NCBI GenBank assembly: GCA_964642175.1
Contig: CAZXOK010000002.1
Span: 1 to 64,000 of the forward strand
DNA length: 64,000 nt
Direction: 5' to 3'
Source: JANQGG01 sp964642175
GTDB lineage: Bacteria; Bacteroidota; Chlorobiia; Chlorobiales; Chloroherpetonaceae
The notes below the pieces were generated by a model. It was not told where the DNA came from, searched no databases, and worked only from the letters and a program-made list of their open reading frames with translations. The position numbers and the translations under genes are program-made. This document shows positions 1-8,301 of the stretch, one piece after another; position 1 is the first letter of the stretch; each line of letters begins with the position of its first letter.

Positions 1-1184
1 TGTATATCAACGATTATGATTTTCTTATCAGGGTCTTGGTTAACGCCCTGTAGGAGGAGGTTATTGATATATGTGTCGAAAAAGCTATACCCTATAATAA
101 TGTAAAAGTCAGCCATTCCTTTTTTCTGCTGCATGAACTTTGAGGCTTGTTCTTTAGTCCAGGCTCTTTGTGCTTCATCAAATACAGCAACTTTTTCTAT
201 TGGAGGTTCAGTTGTGCTTAAAGCATCATCACGAAAATGATGAATATTCTGAATAAATGATTTTACTTGTGAATCTGCATTTTTTTTAAGAAGCCTTTCA
301 CCTGATTCTTTTGCTTCTAAAACTTTATCACGGGCTAAAGCTTCTCTTAAAACATCAACAAGTGGTCCATTTCCAGACAAAAAAACTGCATTTTCATCTG
401 CATCAACTTTGGTTCTTAAACTGGCAATATTAAGTCCTGCAAGAGTCTTTCCGGCACCCGGTACACCAGTGACAAAACAAATGGATTTTCTTTTATTAAT
501 CTTTGAGTAATCAATTATTTCAGAAATACAGTTTGCAGTTAATGATAAATTCTTTGCTCCGGAATCAGACCGTGATATTTCTTTAACATTATGTCCTTTG
601 TATAGAGCTTGTGCAGCTTCAATAATTGTGGGGGTTGGTTTATATAAAGAATCTGCCCAATCAAAACCATTAACTGGACTTCCATTAGACATAAATAAGG
701 CGCTCTTAATTGTTTGCCTTAAATTCGTTTCAGTTGCTAATAAAGGTTCAAATAATTCATCATCAAATTTTCTGAATTCAGTTTTTAATTCCGCTCCTTT
801 TGTTGCCACAAGTATTGGAATTAATTTTCTTCGATGGCTTCCCTCGTGAAAGTTTTTTAAATCCAAAGAATAGTCGATAACCTGCTCAATTGCATAATTA
901 TCAAAAGTCGATGAACCAACCTTAAATTCAATAACAAAAACCAAGTCGTTAATAATAACCACATTATCAACTCGTTTACCCATTCGTGGTATTGCAAACT
1001 CAAAGAATACAAAGCCGGACAAATCAAATAAGGTTGATTTTAAAATTACAATCTGTCGTATCCAGGCATTTTTTTGTAGATCTTCTAAAGCATGAGTATG
1101 TGAAATAGCGAGGTCTCCTAAAATCTTAGTATTATCCGTTTTTAGGAAATTATCTATCGTATCTGAATAATAAGCCCTATTCAT
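1..1184 (-). CDS. PD-(D/E)XK-DUF2075 (Schlafen group 3) helicase with SIR2-like tail, partial
   Basis: This gene is open at the left window edge; I translated it directly from the ATG at 1184-1182 and found no stop in about 394 codons. Residues about 55-90 hold a PD-(D/E)XK nuclease-like pattern (RVD, then EFKVG). A Walker A motif (GVPGAGKT) lies near residue 240 and a Walker B (VFDEAQRAW) near residue 333, as in the DUF2075 superfamily 1 helicase family. After FMQQKKGMADF, where DUF2075 proteins normally continue with a SEPEFLI-type motif, the reading frame instead continues as IIIGYSFFDTYINN, which looks like the C-terminal Rossmann part of SIR2-like domains. The protein is therefore an in-frame chimera, either a real fusion by deletion or an assembly join. 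Proteins of both families are often linked to phage defence. There is no good ribosome binding site. Confidence 0.7.
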   Translation of the reverse strand, partial: MNRAYYSDTIDNFLKTDNTKILGDLAISHTHALEDLQKNAWIRQIVILKSTLFDLSGFVFFEFAIPRMGKRVDNVVIINDLVFVIEFKVGSSTFDNYAIEQVIDYSLDLKNFHEGSHRRKLIPILVATKGAELKTEFRKFDDELFEPLLATETNLRQTIKSALFMSNGSPVNGFDWADSLYKPTPTIIEAAQALYKGHNVKEISRSDSGAKNLSLTANCISEIIDYSKINKRKSICFVTGVPGAGKTLAGLNIASLRTKVDADENAVFLSGNGPLVDVLREALARDKVLEAKESGERLLKKNADSQVKSFIQNIHHFRDDALSTTEPPIEKVAVFDEAQRAWTKEQASKFMQQKKGMADFYIIIGYSFFDTYINNLLLQGVNQDPDKKIIIVDI

Positions 1185-1421
1185 GTAGTTTCGTTCGCTT
1201 CAATTACCGGCAACGTTTGATGGTATGGTGTCGTGCGGGATTGCGAAGCGATTTCCTATCAGTTTACACCGACTTTTTTTACGAGCCACAAACCTTCGAA
1301 AACCTCTGAAACCCGCATGCACTATACCATGTGTTACCAACTGGGCGTTGTTCATGTCTGTCAATGGTTTGAGATATATTTTCAAGTCTTTCATTCCTAT
1401 TTCTGTCTTTAAGATTTAGTT
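1185..1421. other. Intergenic stretch with long imperfect inverted repeat
   Basis: This stretch separates two minus-strand genes and contains no credible ORF. The arms at about 1220-1239 and 1312-1330 are an imperfect inverted repeat (ATGGTATGGTG against CACTATACCAT, both extended by a CGGG/CCCG block), separated by about 72 bases. The overall design of long imperfect arms with an unpaired middle resembles cassette recombination sites of the attC type, but I do not see canonical attC core boxes. The function is unknown. Confidence 0.35.
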
Positions 1422-2921
1422 TTAGAATTGGCTTGTGTGATTTGGCATTGTGCTTGAATGATGTCTCATGCAATCAATCAAATCTTTTACATCTACGATT
1501 GCTATGCCGGAGCTTATATCAGACATAGCATAGGGAATAATCAACATGTTATTGTGTATCATTGAGCCGCATGAATAAACTACATTTGGTACATACCCTT
1601 CGCGTTCTTCTTCGTTGGGTGCAAGAAGTGGTTCCTGGAGGCGTGCAATGATTTTTTCTGGATTTTCGAGGTCAAGCAACATGGCACCGATAGAATATTG
1701 CCGCATTGGTCCTACGCCATGGGTTAGCACTAACCAGCCCTGGCTTGTTTCTATCGGTGACCCGCAGTTACCAATCTGAATAAATTCCCATGGGTTGCCT
1801 GGTTCCTGAATGATTTTTGACTTCTGCCAAAAATGTAAATTATCGGAAAACATGATATGGTTGTTTTCTCCATCCTGGCGTGAAAGCATCACATACTTCC
1901 CTCTAATTTTACGGGGGAAAAGAGCCATTCCTTTATTCTGCACGGCTTTACCATTCAATGTAATAATATTAAATGAAAGAAAATCCTTTGTTTCAATAAG
2001 GTGCGGGAGGATGCTATATCCGTTGTAAGCGGTATAGGTTGCATAATAGGTAACATCGCCATTGTCGTTATAAAATCGCACAAAACGGGCATCTTCAATT
2101 CCCCTGCTTTCATTTTCAGATACAGGAAATATCACTCGTTCAGAGATTTTACTTTTTTCTTCAAATTTTATCCTGTAATTTGAATTTGCAAGCCAATTTA
2201 TGTTGTTAATTGTTGAATCATCTCGTTGAAAATCCATATCTAAATGAATCGCCTCAATATTTGCTTTTAGTTCCTGGTAAGTAAAAGCATCGGGTACCTG
2301 GTCGAGAATACGATTGCTTGTTTCGTTAGATGCGTTCATTTCTTTCAATTTAAGACGAAACGAATGTTTGTCATAAAACAAATCATGTGATAAAACGGGT
2401 GTTTCAACAAACTCTGAAACATTATCGAAGCTGAATGAACCATTACGCTTAATAATTCCGCTACGAAAAACAATTGACGAAATATGTCCTTCGCCTGTTG
2501 CCCTAAAGCTCATGATAAAACGAATACTGTTTTTTGCTACTCCTGTCTGATTTGGATGCATAACAATGGAAGGATTGAAAAGTGCCGCAGATTCAATGGA
2601 ATATTCCATCGTAAAATAAGCACCAATGAGTATTTGTTTTGTTTTGCTTAGTTGCTGGTTTTTCGGCACATATTCCGATACCTCATTAAAGTTCTTTTCT
2701 AACTGAAATTCTATATTTTTATGACGGTTAAAGTAATTAATGTGAACATTTTGCAGTGTACTTTCAGCTTCCTTTTCGGTGAGTTCTAAAACCCTGCCAA
2801 TTATTTTTTTTATGCGTGCTATATTAGGAATATGGGCTCGGGTAATAACCCGTGAAGTATCCCGTTCTATTCTTGTTTTTTCACGTTTAACCAGCGGTTT
2901 ACCAAATGGTATATTGTTCAT
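1422..2921 (-). CDS. GH130-family glycoside phosphorylase-like protein (long form)
   Basis: The 499-residue product resembles family GH130, whose members phosphorolyse or hydrolyse beta-mannosides such as mannosyl-glucose, mannosyl-GlcNAc and beta-1,2-mannobiose. The five-bladed propeller core occupies roughly residues 130-480 and includes a GIEDARF motif, the counterpart of the GIEDPR segment that carries the catalytic acid in GH130, followed by YATYTAYNG. A later QIGNCGSPIETSQGWLVLTHG stretch matches the phosphate/sugar-binding region. About 110 extra N-terminal residues, charged and helical, distinguish it from the short GH130 protein encoded two genes upstream. No signal peptide is present, so it should act in the cytoplasm. 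It is the last gene of the GT4/GH130 operon, 28 bases after the preceding gene. Substrate is not predictable from the sequence. Confidence 0.85.
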   Translation of the reverse strand: MNNIPFGKPLVKREKTRIERDTSRVITRAHIPNIARIKKIIGRVLELTEKEAESTLQNVHINYFNRHKNIEFQLEKNFNEVSEYVPKNQQLSKTKQILIGAYFTMEYSIESAALFNPSIVMHPNQTGVAKNSIRFIMSFRATGEGHISSIVFRSGIIKRNGSFSFDNVSEFVETPVLSHDLFYDKHSFRLKLKEMNASNETSNRILDQVPDAFTYQELKANIEAIHLDMDFQRDDSTINNINWLANSNYRIKFEEKSKISERVIFPVSENESRGIEDARFVRFYNDNGDVTYYATYTAYNGYSILPHLIETKDFLSFNIITLNGKAVQNKGMALFPRKIRGKYVMLSRQDGENNHIMFSDNLHFWQKSKIIQEPGNPWEFIQIGNCGSPIETSQGWLVLTHGVGPMRQYSIGAMLLDLENPEKIIARLQEPLLAPNEEEREGYVPNVVYSCGSMIHNNMLIIPYAMSDISSGIAIVDVKDLIDCMRHHSSTMPNHTSQF

Positions 2922-2949
2922 AATCTTTTTATTATCCTTAGTAAATAAT

Positions 2950-3960
2950 TTATTTCGACAAAATTCTCCTGTAAATATCCAAATATCCTTCTATCATTTT
3001 TTTTTGGCTGAATTTTGAATTTGCCCATTCCCTGCAATAATTTCTGTCTATTGATTTCACATTATTTACAGCATCTGCAGCTTCGTCAATCGTATTAACA
3101 AGAAAACCTGTTTTTGTATTATCAATTAATTCGGGCATCGAACCTTTATTAAACGCGATTACAGGTGTTCCGCAAAACATCGCTTCTGCAACACTTAATC
3201 CAAATGGCTCATCAAAATTTATTGGATGCAATAATGCAAAAGCATTCCCTAAAAGCTTATTTCGTTCAGTTGTTCCTGAATTACCTACATACAAAATATC
3301 ATCATTGTTAATGAGTGGTTTTATTTTAGTTTCAAAATATTCTTTATCTTGTATTAAACCTGAAATGATGAGTTTTCTTCCTGATTTTTTAGCAATTTGT
3401 ATTGATTCCAGCGTTCCCTTTTCGGGGTGAATTCGTCCAAAAAACAGCAAATAGTCTTTTGGAACCAATCTAAACGAAAAATCATCAGTATTTATGCCAT
3501 TATAAACAGTTGCAATGTAGTTGAGTTCGGGGGTTCGGTCGGAATTACTTATGGAAACATAAAAATTATCTGCATTATATTTTATATAAACCGGCAATAT
3601 TTTGTGTGATGAAAAACCATGAATTGTGGTTACTATTGGGGTTTTTATTAGTCGTGAATAGCTAAGCGGCAGAAAATCAAAATTGTTATGGATCAAGTCA
3701 AACTCGTTTGCTTTTTCCATTAAATTACTAATATGCAAACATTCCCAAACTTTGGGGTCAATATCCATATTCTCGGCATAAGCTGTTTCGGATACATATT
3801 GTAGTTTCCCTTTTGTGTTCGAATTACCCGTTGCAAATAAGGTAACATCAATTCCCTGTTCAATCAGACCTTCGGCAATATTTGAAGCTACTTGTTCCCA
3901 GGGTCCATATTTTATGGGGGGTGTTTGCCATGCAATTGGAGACAGGATTGCTATTTTCAT
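2950..3960 (-). CDS. Glycosyltransferase family 4 protein
   Basis: The product (336 residues from the chosen start) is a GT-B fold, GT4-type retaining glycosyltransferase. It starts with MKIAILSPIAWQTPP, has the second-domain opening YLLFFGRIHPEKGT, and carries the donor-binding EPFGLSVAEAMFCGTPVIAF segment with the EX7E motif near residues 250-265. I chose the ATG at 3960 because it directly follows the stop of the upstream gene and begins the Rossmann strand; an upstream in-frame ATG at 3993 would add 11 residues and overlap that gene. It has no membrane segment, so it is probably cytosolic and uses a nucleotide-sugar. Lying between two GH130 genes in the same operon, it likely builds or extends the same glycan that the GH130 enzymes process. 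Confidence 0.85.
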   Translation of the reverse strand: MKIAILSPIAWQTPPIKYGPWEQVASNIAEGLIEQGIDVTLFATGNSNTKGKLQYVSETAYAENMDIDPKVWECLHISNLMEKANEFDLIHNNFDFLPLSYSRLIKTPIVTTIHGFSSHKILPVYIKYNADNFYVSISNSDRTPELNYIATVYNGINTDDFSFRLVPKDYLLFFGRIHPEKGTLESIQIAKKSGRKLIISGLIQDKEYFETKIKPLINNDDILYVGNSGTTERNKLLGNAFALLHPINFDEPFGLSVAEAMFCGTPVIAFNKGSMPELIDNTKTGFLVNTIDEAADAVNNVKSIDRNYCREWANSKFSQKKMIEGYLDIYRRILSK

Positions 3961-3962
3961 AA

Positions 3963-4889
3963 TTACATTGGATTCCTTGAATTGTTTAAACAATGGTCAA
4001 CAAGTTCTTCTAAAATTGCTGTTCCAACACACATTACTTTATCAGCCCCACCCCAATAAATTTTTACAGTTCCGTCAGGTTCGTCAACTGCACCACAACT
4101 AAAAACAACATTGTGCACATATCCTGTAATTTCATATACTTCTTCGGGTTGTAAAATCCATTCGTCACCAACAGCAATAATTACAGAAGGGTCTTTCAGG
4201 TTGTGTAATGCAACCCCAAGTCTGTAAACACTCCCATCCATTGTTGGAAATACACCGTGATAGATACTTAACCAACCCCGTGATGTTTTAATAGGGGGTG
4301 CTCCGGGGCCTATCTTCATCTCATCCCAATGGTATTGTAATGGTTTCATAATGAGTTTTGATTCGCCCCAATATTTTAAATCAGGAGAAAAAGATATCCA
4401 GATAGACCAGGGCGATATTTCAGAATGAGGGCGGTCGAGCCGGGCATATAAACCTCCAATTTTTTCAGGGAAGATCACAACATTCCGGTAATCCGATTCG
4501 GTAATAAGTGAAAACCTTTCAACAGATTTGAAATCTTTTGTTTTTGCCAGTCCAACACGCACACCATGCTTGGAATAAGCGCTATATGTAATGAGGCATT
4601 CGCCGTCCATAAAAATAATCCTTGGATCTTCAATCCCATAAGCTTCGTATTCTTTAAAAATGCCATCAGTAGCCGGCACCATAAAAGGTTCTTTATCAAC
4701 TTTAAAATTAAAGCCGTCATCACTTTGGGCTTTGCCCAGAATACTCCGCCCGTTAAGTTTGTGCGACCGAAAAATCATAATATAAGTATTGTTGTGCTTT
4801 ACGATACCGGCATTATGCACTGTAGCCACCGGATAGGGCACATCATTTTTTGTAAGGATAGGGTTATTCTGATATCTTTTTATTAGCAT
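3963..4889 (-). CDS. GH130-family beta-mannoside phosphorylase-like protein (short form)
   Basis: This 308-residue protein has the compact GH130 core. Visible motifs are NPILTKNDVPYPVATVHNAG at the N terminus, YGIEDPRI (the catalytic Asp region), a RDNVV-like RNVVIFPEK, and KIGPGAPPIKT with GWLSIYHG, which line the phosphate and sugar sites in characterised members. It ends with the YVHNVVFSCG segment typical of the family. No signal peptide is seen, so the substrate is intracellular. It is preceded by 53 bases after the GT4 fusion gene and abuts the next GT4 gene by two bases, so all four are probably co-transcribed. Phosphorolysis giving mannose 1-phosphate is the usual reaction, but some GH130 proteins hydrolyse or work mainly in synthesis. 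Confidence 0.88.
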   Translation of the reverse strand: MLIKRYQNNPILTKNDVPYPVATVHNAGIVKHNNTYIMIFRSHKLNGRSILGKAQSDDGFNFKVDKEPFMVPATDGIFKEYEAYGIEDPRIIFMDGECLITYSAYSKHGVRVGLAKTKDFKSVERFSLITESDYRNVVIFPEKIGGLYARLDRPHSEISPWSIWISFSPDLKYWGESKLIMKPLQYHWDEMKIGPGAPPIKTSRGWLSIYHGVFPTMDGSVYRLGVALHNLKDPSVIIAVGDEWILQPEEVYEITGYVHNVVFSCGAVDEPDGTVKIYWGGADKVMCVGTAILEELVDHCLNNSRNPM

Positions 4890-4942
4890 CTTTGTTTATT
4901 TCAATATCCGTTATTGTTTTCGCTGTTTTTAATTTTACTTCT

Positions 4943-7177
4943 TTATTCTGATTCATGAAACTCTTCATACGCTTGCAGTACAGTTAAATGAGAGATTAAA
5001 TATGCCAGGAGACTTTCTGCCCCCTGGTTTCGATTTAGACCATAATGGTCAAATCCATCGCAGCAACCTTTGGTTTCAAAATCATACAGGCTCATTCTCA
5101 GGTCATTTTCACCCAGGAACCATAAAAATGAGGTGTATAGTTTATTGAGGTATTCTTTATTCTTTGTTAGATGAAATGCCTGATGATACATTAAAACCAT
5201 AGCCATGGCATCGATAGGTTGTTGAGCAAAAACAGAGCGTTCCTCTCCTTTTTTATACCAATTCTCATTTCCGATTATTGACAGGTAATTGTCTTTAAGT
5301 GTATGTTTCGCCAGAAAATCCATTGATTCGATTGCTATTTCAGTTATTTCATCATCGTTAAGAATTTCTGCCGAATGTAAAAGAGCCAATGGCAACATGC
5401 CATTATCGTAAGCAAGTAATGACTCGAACCATTTCCAATCAGGGGTTTCGCTTTCTCTATATTGTTTTATTAATATGTTAGCCATGTTTCGCAACCTTTC
5501 GATCATTGAATCGTCCGACGGGTTACTTTTCAGATAATAACTTACTCCAATCATTGTATTAGCAATACTTCTGATTGATTTTAATTTTTCAAAATTTGGA
5601 GATGCATTAAAAAAAATTAATTTGCCTGTTTGATAATAAGCATCGCTTGGGGCATTACCCATCAAATAACCCAAAGCCCAAATTGTTCGTCCAAAAGAAT
5701 CTTCTGAACCAACTTCATCTAAAAAGTTTCTGTTAAAGCTGAGGAAATTTTTGAAAGTGCCGTCAGCATTTTGCATATAATGGATATAGCTTAAATAGAC
5801 AGGTGACAATTCAAGTGCCCGCATATCGTTTTTTTGCTTGTATGCCATTAGTACCATCAGTAAAGCTCTGGCGTTATCATCCAGACAATACCCTTCTTTT
5901 AAGTTTGGAATACCAAATTTAGCATGTTGAATGATACCTGTATCGTCTGTTAGACGATTGAGATGAGCAAGAGAAAAGGGTGGTAAAATAAGAATATCTA
6001 TTTCGGTCTCTTTTTCCACAATTATCTCATGAGTTTCTTCCAGTATGTTTTCAACAAGTGCAATATATTTTTCACCTGTTTTAGGCCATGTAATGTTTCT
6101 CCCATACTCATGTGCTTTTCTTTTAAGCTTGTTTAAATCATCAGGTTTATCAAACAACTCTATTAAGATTGCTGCAAGGTTGTCGGAATCATTAAATCCA
6201 AAAAGTCGTCCTCTGCCTTCATCCAAAAGTTCTGCGGCATGCCAATATGGTGTTGAAATAACAGCGGCCCCAACACCTACGGCATACGAGAGCGTGCCGC
6301 TGGTAATTTGAGCTTCATTCAAATAAGGAGTTACGTAAATATCACATGCACATAAGTACTTGAACAGATCTTGCTCGTTCAGAAACTCATTAAGAAATAC
6401 AACATGATTTTCAAGATGAAGATTTTTGACCATACGCAATAAAAAAACACGATATTCTTCGCCGGAATGTCGCAACACATTGGGGTGAGTTTTTCCTATA
6501 AGGATATAAACAACATCGGGGTGTTTGTCAACAACTTTTGGCAATGCTTTTATTACCGTTTCAATACCCTTGTTACGACCAATAAAACCGAAGGTAAGTA
6601 TCACTTTCTTCCGTTCGAGCTTAAACTCCTTTTTTGATTTTTCCGAATCAAAGTGAATGTCAGGGACTCCATGTTCTATAAAAACAATTTTTTCTTCAGG
6701 AACATTGTAAATACTTATCAGAAATTCAATGGCTTTATGGCTCATTACCACTATTTTATTTGCCATTTTACATATTTCCCGTAAAACAGCCCTTTCGTTA
6801 TAAGAGGGGTTTTTAAGTATTGTGTGAAGCGTTACAATAAAGGGAATTGTTAATCTGTGAAGCAAAGGAAGTATATATATGCCACTTTGACCACCGAAAA
6901 TGCCAAATTCATGTTCAAGGATACAAAGGTCGGCACCGCTTAGATTAATGAATTTAACGGCTTTTAAATAATCTTCTTGTTGTCCTTGTCTGATGGTTAG
7001 TTTTACTTCTTTAGGGTACTCATAGGTAAGATCGTTGTCGTTTAAAGCAACAATAAAACCCTCATTCCCATTTTCCGTACTTTCATTGTTTGCTAACATT
7101 GATTTGTACAGGTGATTAGTAAAGGTTCCGATGCCACATTCGCGTGGAGGATATGTTCCGATATATGCAAGTTTCAT
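4943..7177 (-). CDS. GT4 glycosyltransferase fused to alpha/alpha-barrel glycosidase-like domain
   Basis: The 744-residue protein has two parts. Residues about 1-375 form a GT-B glycosyltransferase of family 4: MKLAYIGTYPPRECGIGTFT, then LTFGFIGRNKGIETVIKAL at the second domain, and a donor-site region with EAQITSGTLSYAVGVGAAVI. Residues about 400-744 are a helical alpha/alpha-toroid-like region with LDDNARALLMVLM, GSEDSFGRTIWALG and CCDGFDHYGLNRNQGAES, similar to domains found attached to GT4 enzymes in Bacteroidota and relatives. The C-terminal function is not known; a glycoside-binding or processing role is plausible. It is the first gene of the minus-strand operon and has no signal peptide or membrane helix. 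Its close neighbours are two GH130 proteins. Confidence 0.85.
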   Translation of the reverse strand: MKLAYIGTYPPRECGIGTFTNHLYKSMLANNESTENGNEGFIVALNDNDLTYEYPKEVKLTIRQGQQEDYLKAVKFINLSGADLCILEHEFGIFGGQSGIYILPLLHRLTIPFIVTLHTILKNPSYNERAVLREICKMANKIVVMSHKAIEFLISIYNVPEEKIVFIEHGVPDIHFDSEKSKKEFKLERKKVILTFGFIGRNKGIETVIKALPKVVDKHPDVVYILIGKTHPNVLRHSGEEYRVFLLRMVKNLHLENHVVFLNEFLNEQDLFKYLCACDIYVTPYLNEAQITSGTLSYAVGVGAAVISTPYWHAAELLDEGRGRLFGFNDSDNLAAILIELFDKPDDLNKLKRKAHEYGRNITWPKTGEKYIALVENILEETHEIIVEKETEIDILILPPFSLAHLNRLTDDTGIIQHAKFGIPNLKEGYCLDDNARALLMVLMAYKQKNDMRALELSPVYLSYIHYMQNADGTFKNFLSFNRNFLDEVGSEDSFGRTIWALGYLMGNAPSDAYYQTGKLIFFNASPNFEKLKSIRSIANTMIGVSYYLKSNPSDDSMIERLRNMANILIKQYRESETPDWKWFESLLAYDNGMLPLALLHSAEILNDDEITEIAIESMDFLAKHTLKDNYLSIIGNENWYKKGEERSVFAQQPIDAMAMVLMYHQAFHLTKNKEYLNKLYTSFLWFLGENDLRMSLYDFETKGCCDGFDHYGLNRNQGAESLLAYLISHLTVLQAYEEFHESE

Positions 7178-7691
7178 ATGTGTTCAATTTGTTTTGTAAG
7201 ATTGTTGCTATTCAAGCTTGGCGAAAAGGTATTTTATTTTCTTTCATTGTCTTTCGTTTTTCATTCTCAAACCATTTACGTTGTCATTTTTATTGTTGTT
7301 GTCTTTTCTTCGCATTGTTGCCAACGTGTGTGTAAATACAATTGTATTTATTTCCTTATTATTTGATTAAAAAGGTGTACTTACACGCTGAATTAAGGAT
7401 GTATTCTACAGTGTATTTATTAATCAAATGTCAAAATCATCAATAGGATATCTGGTTTTTCAATAGCTTGTTTTGAAACATGAGTAAAATTTCAGTTGTC
7501 CCTGAACTCTAATAACCAGGTGATTCCTATAAGGATTGACTATCAAAACCCAACGCCAATTAAAGTAGCGCTGAAAAGTGTTTGTAAGTATAAAAATATG
7601 TTAATGGAGGCAATGCGCATGCATTCTTGAGTTTGGATTTAAACGCCAAATTTGTAACACTTTAGGTTAAATTATGCTGTGTTCTTAACAA

Positions 7692-7715
7692 ATAAAAACG
7701 CCAATTATTTTGGCG
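7692..7715 (-). terminator. Terminator-like hairpin on the minus strand
   Basis: Read on the minus strand, CGCCAA pairs with TTGGCG across a five-base loop (arms 7710-7715 and 7699-7704) and is followed by TTTTTATTT. This fits a rho-independent terminator, but no minus-strand gene is recognised upstream of it before 8302, where the next gene is on the plus strand. Confidence 0.45.
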
Positions 7716-8032
7716 CGCTTGAGAGATGCTGTTCTGTGGTTGCTACTAAAAAAGATCCGTAAGAGTAATTCGTGAATGACCCCTACAGTTTTTAATCCCA
7801 AGCCTTCTTAAGATAAACCACAATCATAATTCATTTTTAAAGATATTTTAAGAGCACACAATAAATCAGACTAAGACATAGAGACGCCATGCGCAAAGAT
7901 ATACCACCCGGCACAAAGCACCTCAGATTTAAGTTATGCCAAAAACCTACCCGGTATCCTACAACCATAAAAACAACGTCCCCGCAAATGCCCCGATCAC
8001 CATAGCTCAAAAGAGTCTGCTTATTTTAGTTA

Positions 8033-8051
8033 CCCTGAACTGGTTTCAGGG
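8033..8051. repeat. REP-like palindrome CCCTGAA/TTCAGGG
   Basis: A seven-base inverted repeat, CCCTGAA and TTCAGGG, flanks a five-base centre. Sequences of this form recur as intergenic repeats in many Bacteroidota-type genomes, from general knowledge. Only one copy is in the window. Confidence 0.5.
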
Positions 8052-8130
8052 TCTCAGATATCGGCTGGAGCATGAGATTCTATACACCCTCAGTATAACA
8101 ACCAATGCTGATAAATATCATCTTCAAAGT

Positions 8131-8166
8131 CCTCTCCCTTTGGGAAAGGATTTAAGTGAGGGCGAT
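8131..8166. repeat. REP-like element with TCCCTTTGGGAAAGGA core
   Basis: The core at 8135-8150 is an almost perfect palindrome (TCC.TTT GGG AAAGGA), followed by TTAAGTGAGGGCG. The CTCTCCC...GGGAAAGG...GTGAGGG pattern is a widespread intergenic repeat type in bacterial genomes, by memory of such sequences. It lies inside a spurious 101-codon ORF. Confidence 0.5.
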
Positions 8167-8301
8167 TTAAAAAACAGCACTTTAAAGCACGCCATACATA
8201 ACCAAGCGAGGGATATTGCAAATAAGGTTTTTTTTCAGTAGGTTTTGCGCTCGTTTGGTATAACTTCTTAACAAATTCTAGACCTTAAAACCTTACCGGA
8301 C

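Larger units (their letters stand above)
7178..8301. other. Gene-poor intergenic region between divergent operons
   Basis: About 1.1 kb separates the divergently transcribed GT4/GH130 operon and the first PPIase gene. It holds a minus-strand terminator-like hairpin near 7699-7715 and two REP-like inverted repeats near 8033-8051 and 8135-8150. The only longer ORF (7936-8241, plus) is built from those repeats and looks non-coding. Base composition also shifts around here, from A+T-rich on the left to a more balanced composition on the right. Confidence 0.6.

Noticed and set aside
7936..8241. A 101-codon plus-strand ORF in the gene-poor gap.
   Set aside because: It is made mostly of REP-like palindromes, has no ribosome binding site, and the protein resembles no family; repeats that happen to be open in one frame explain it better.
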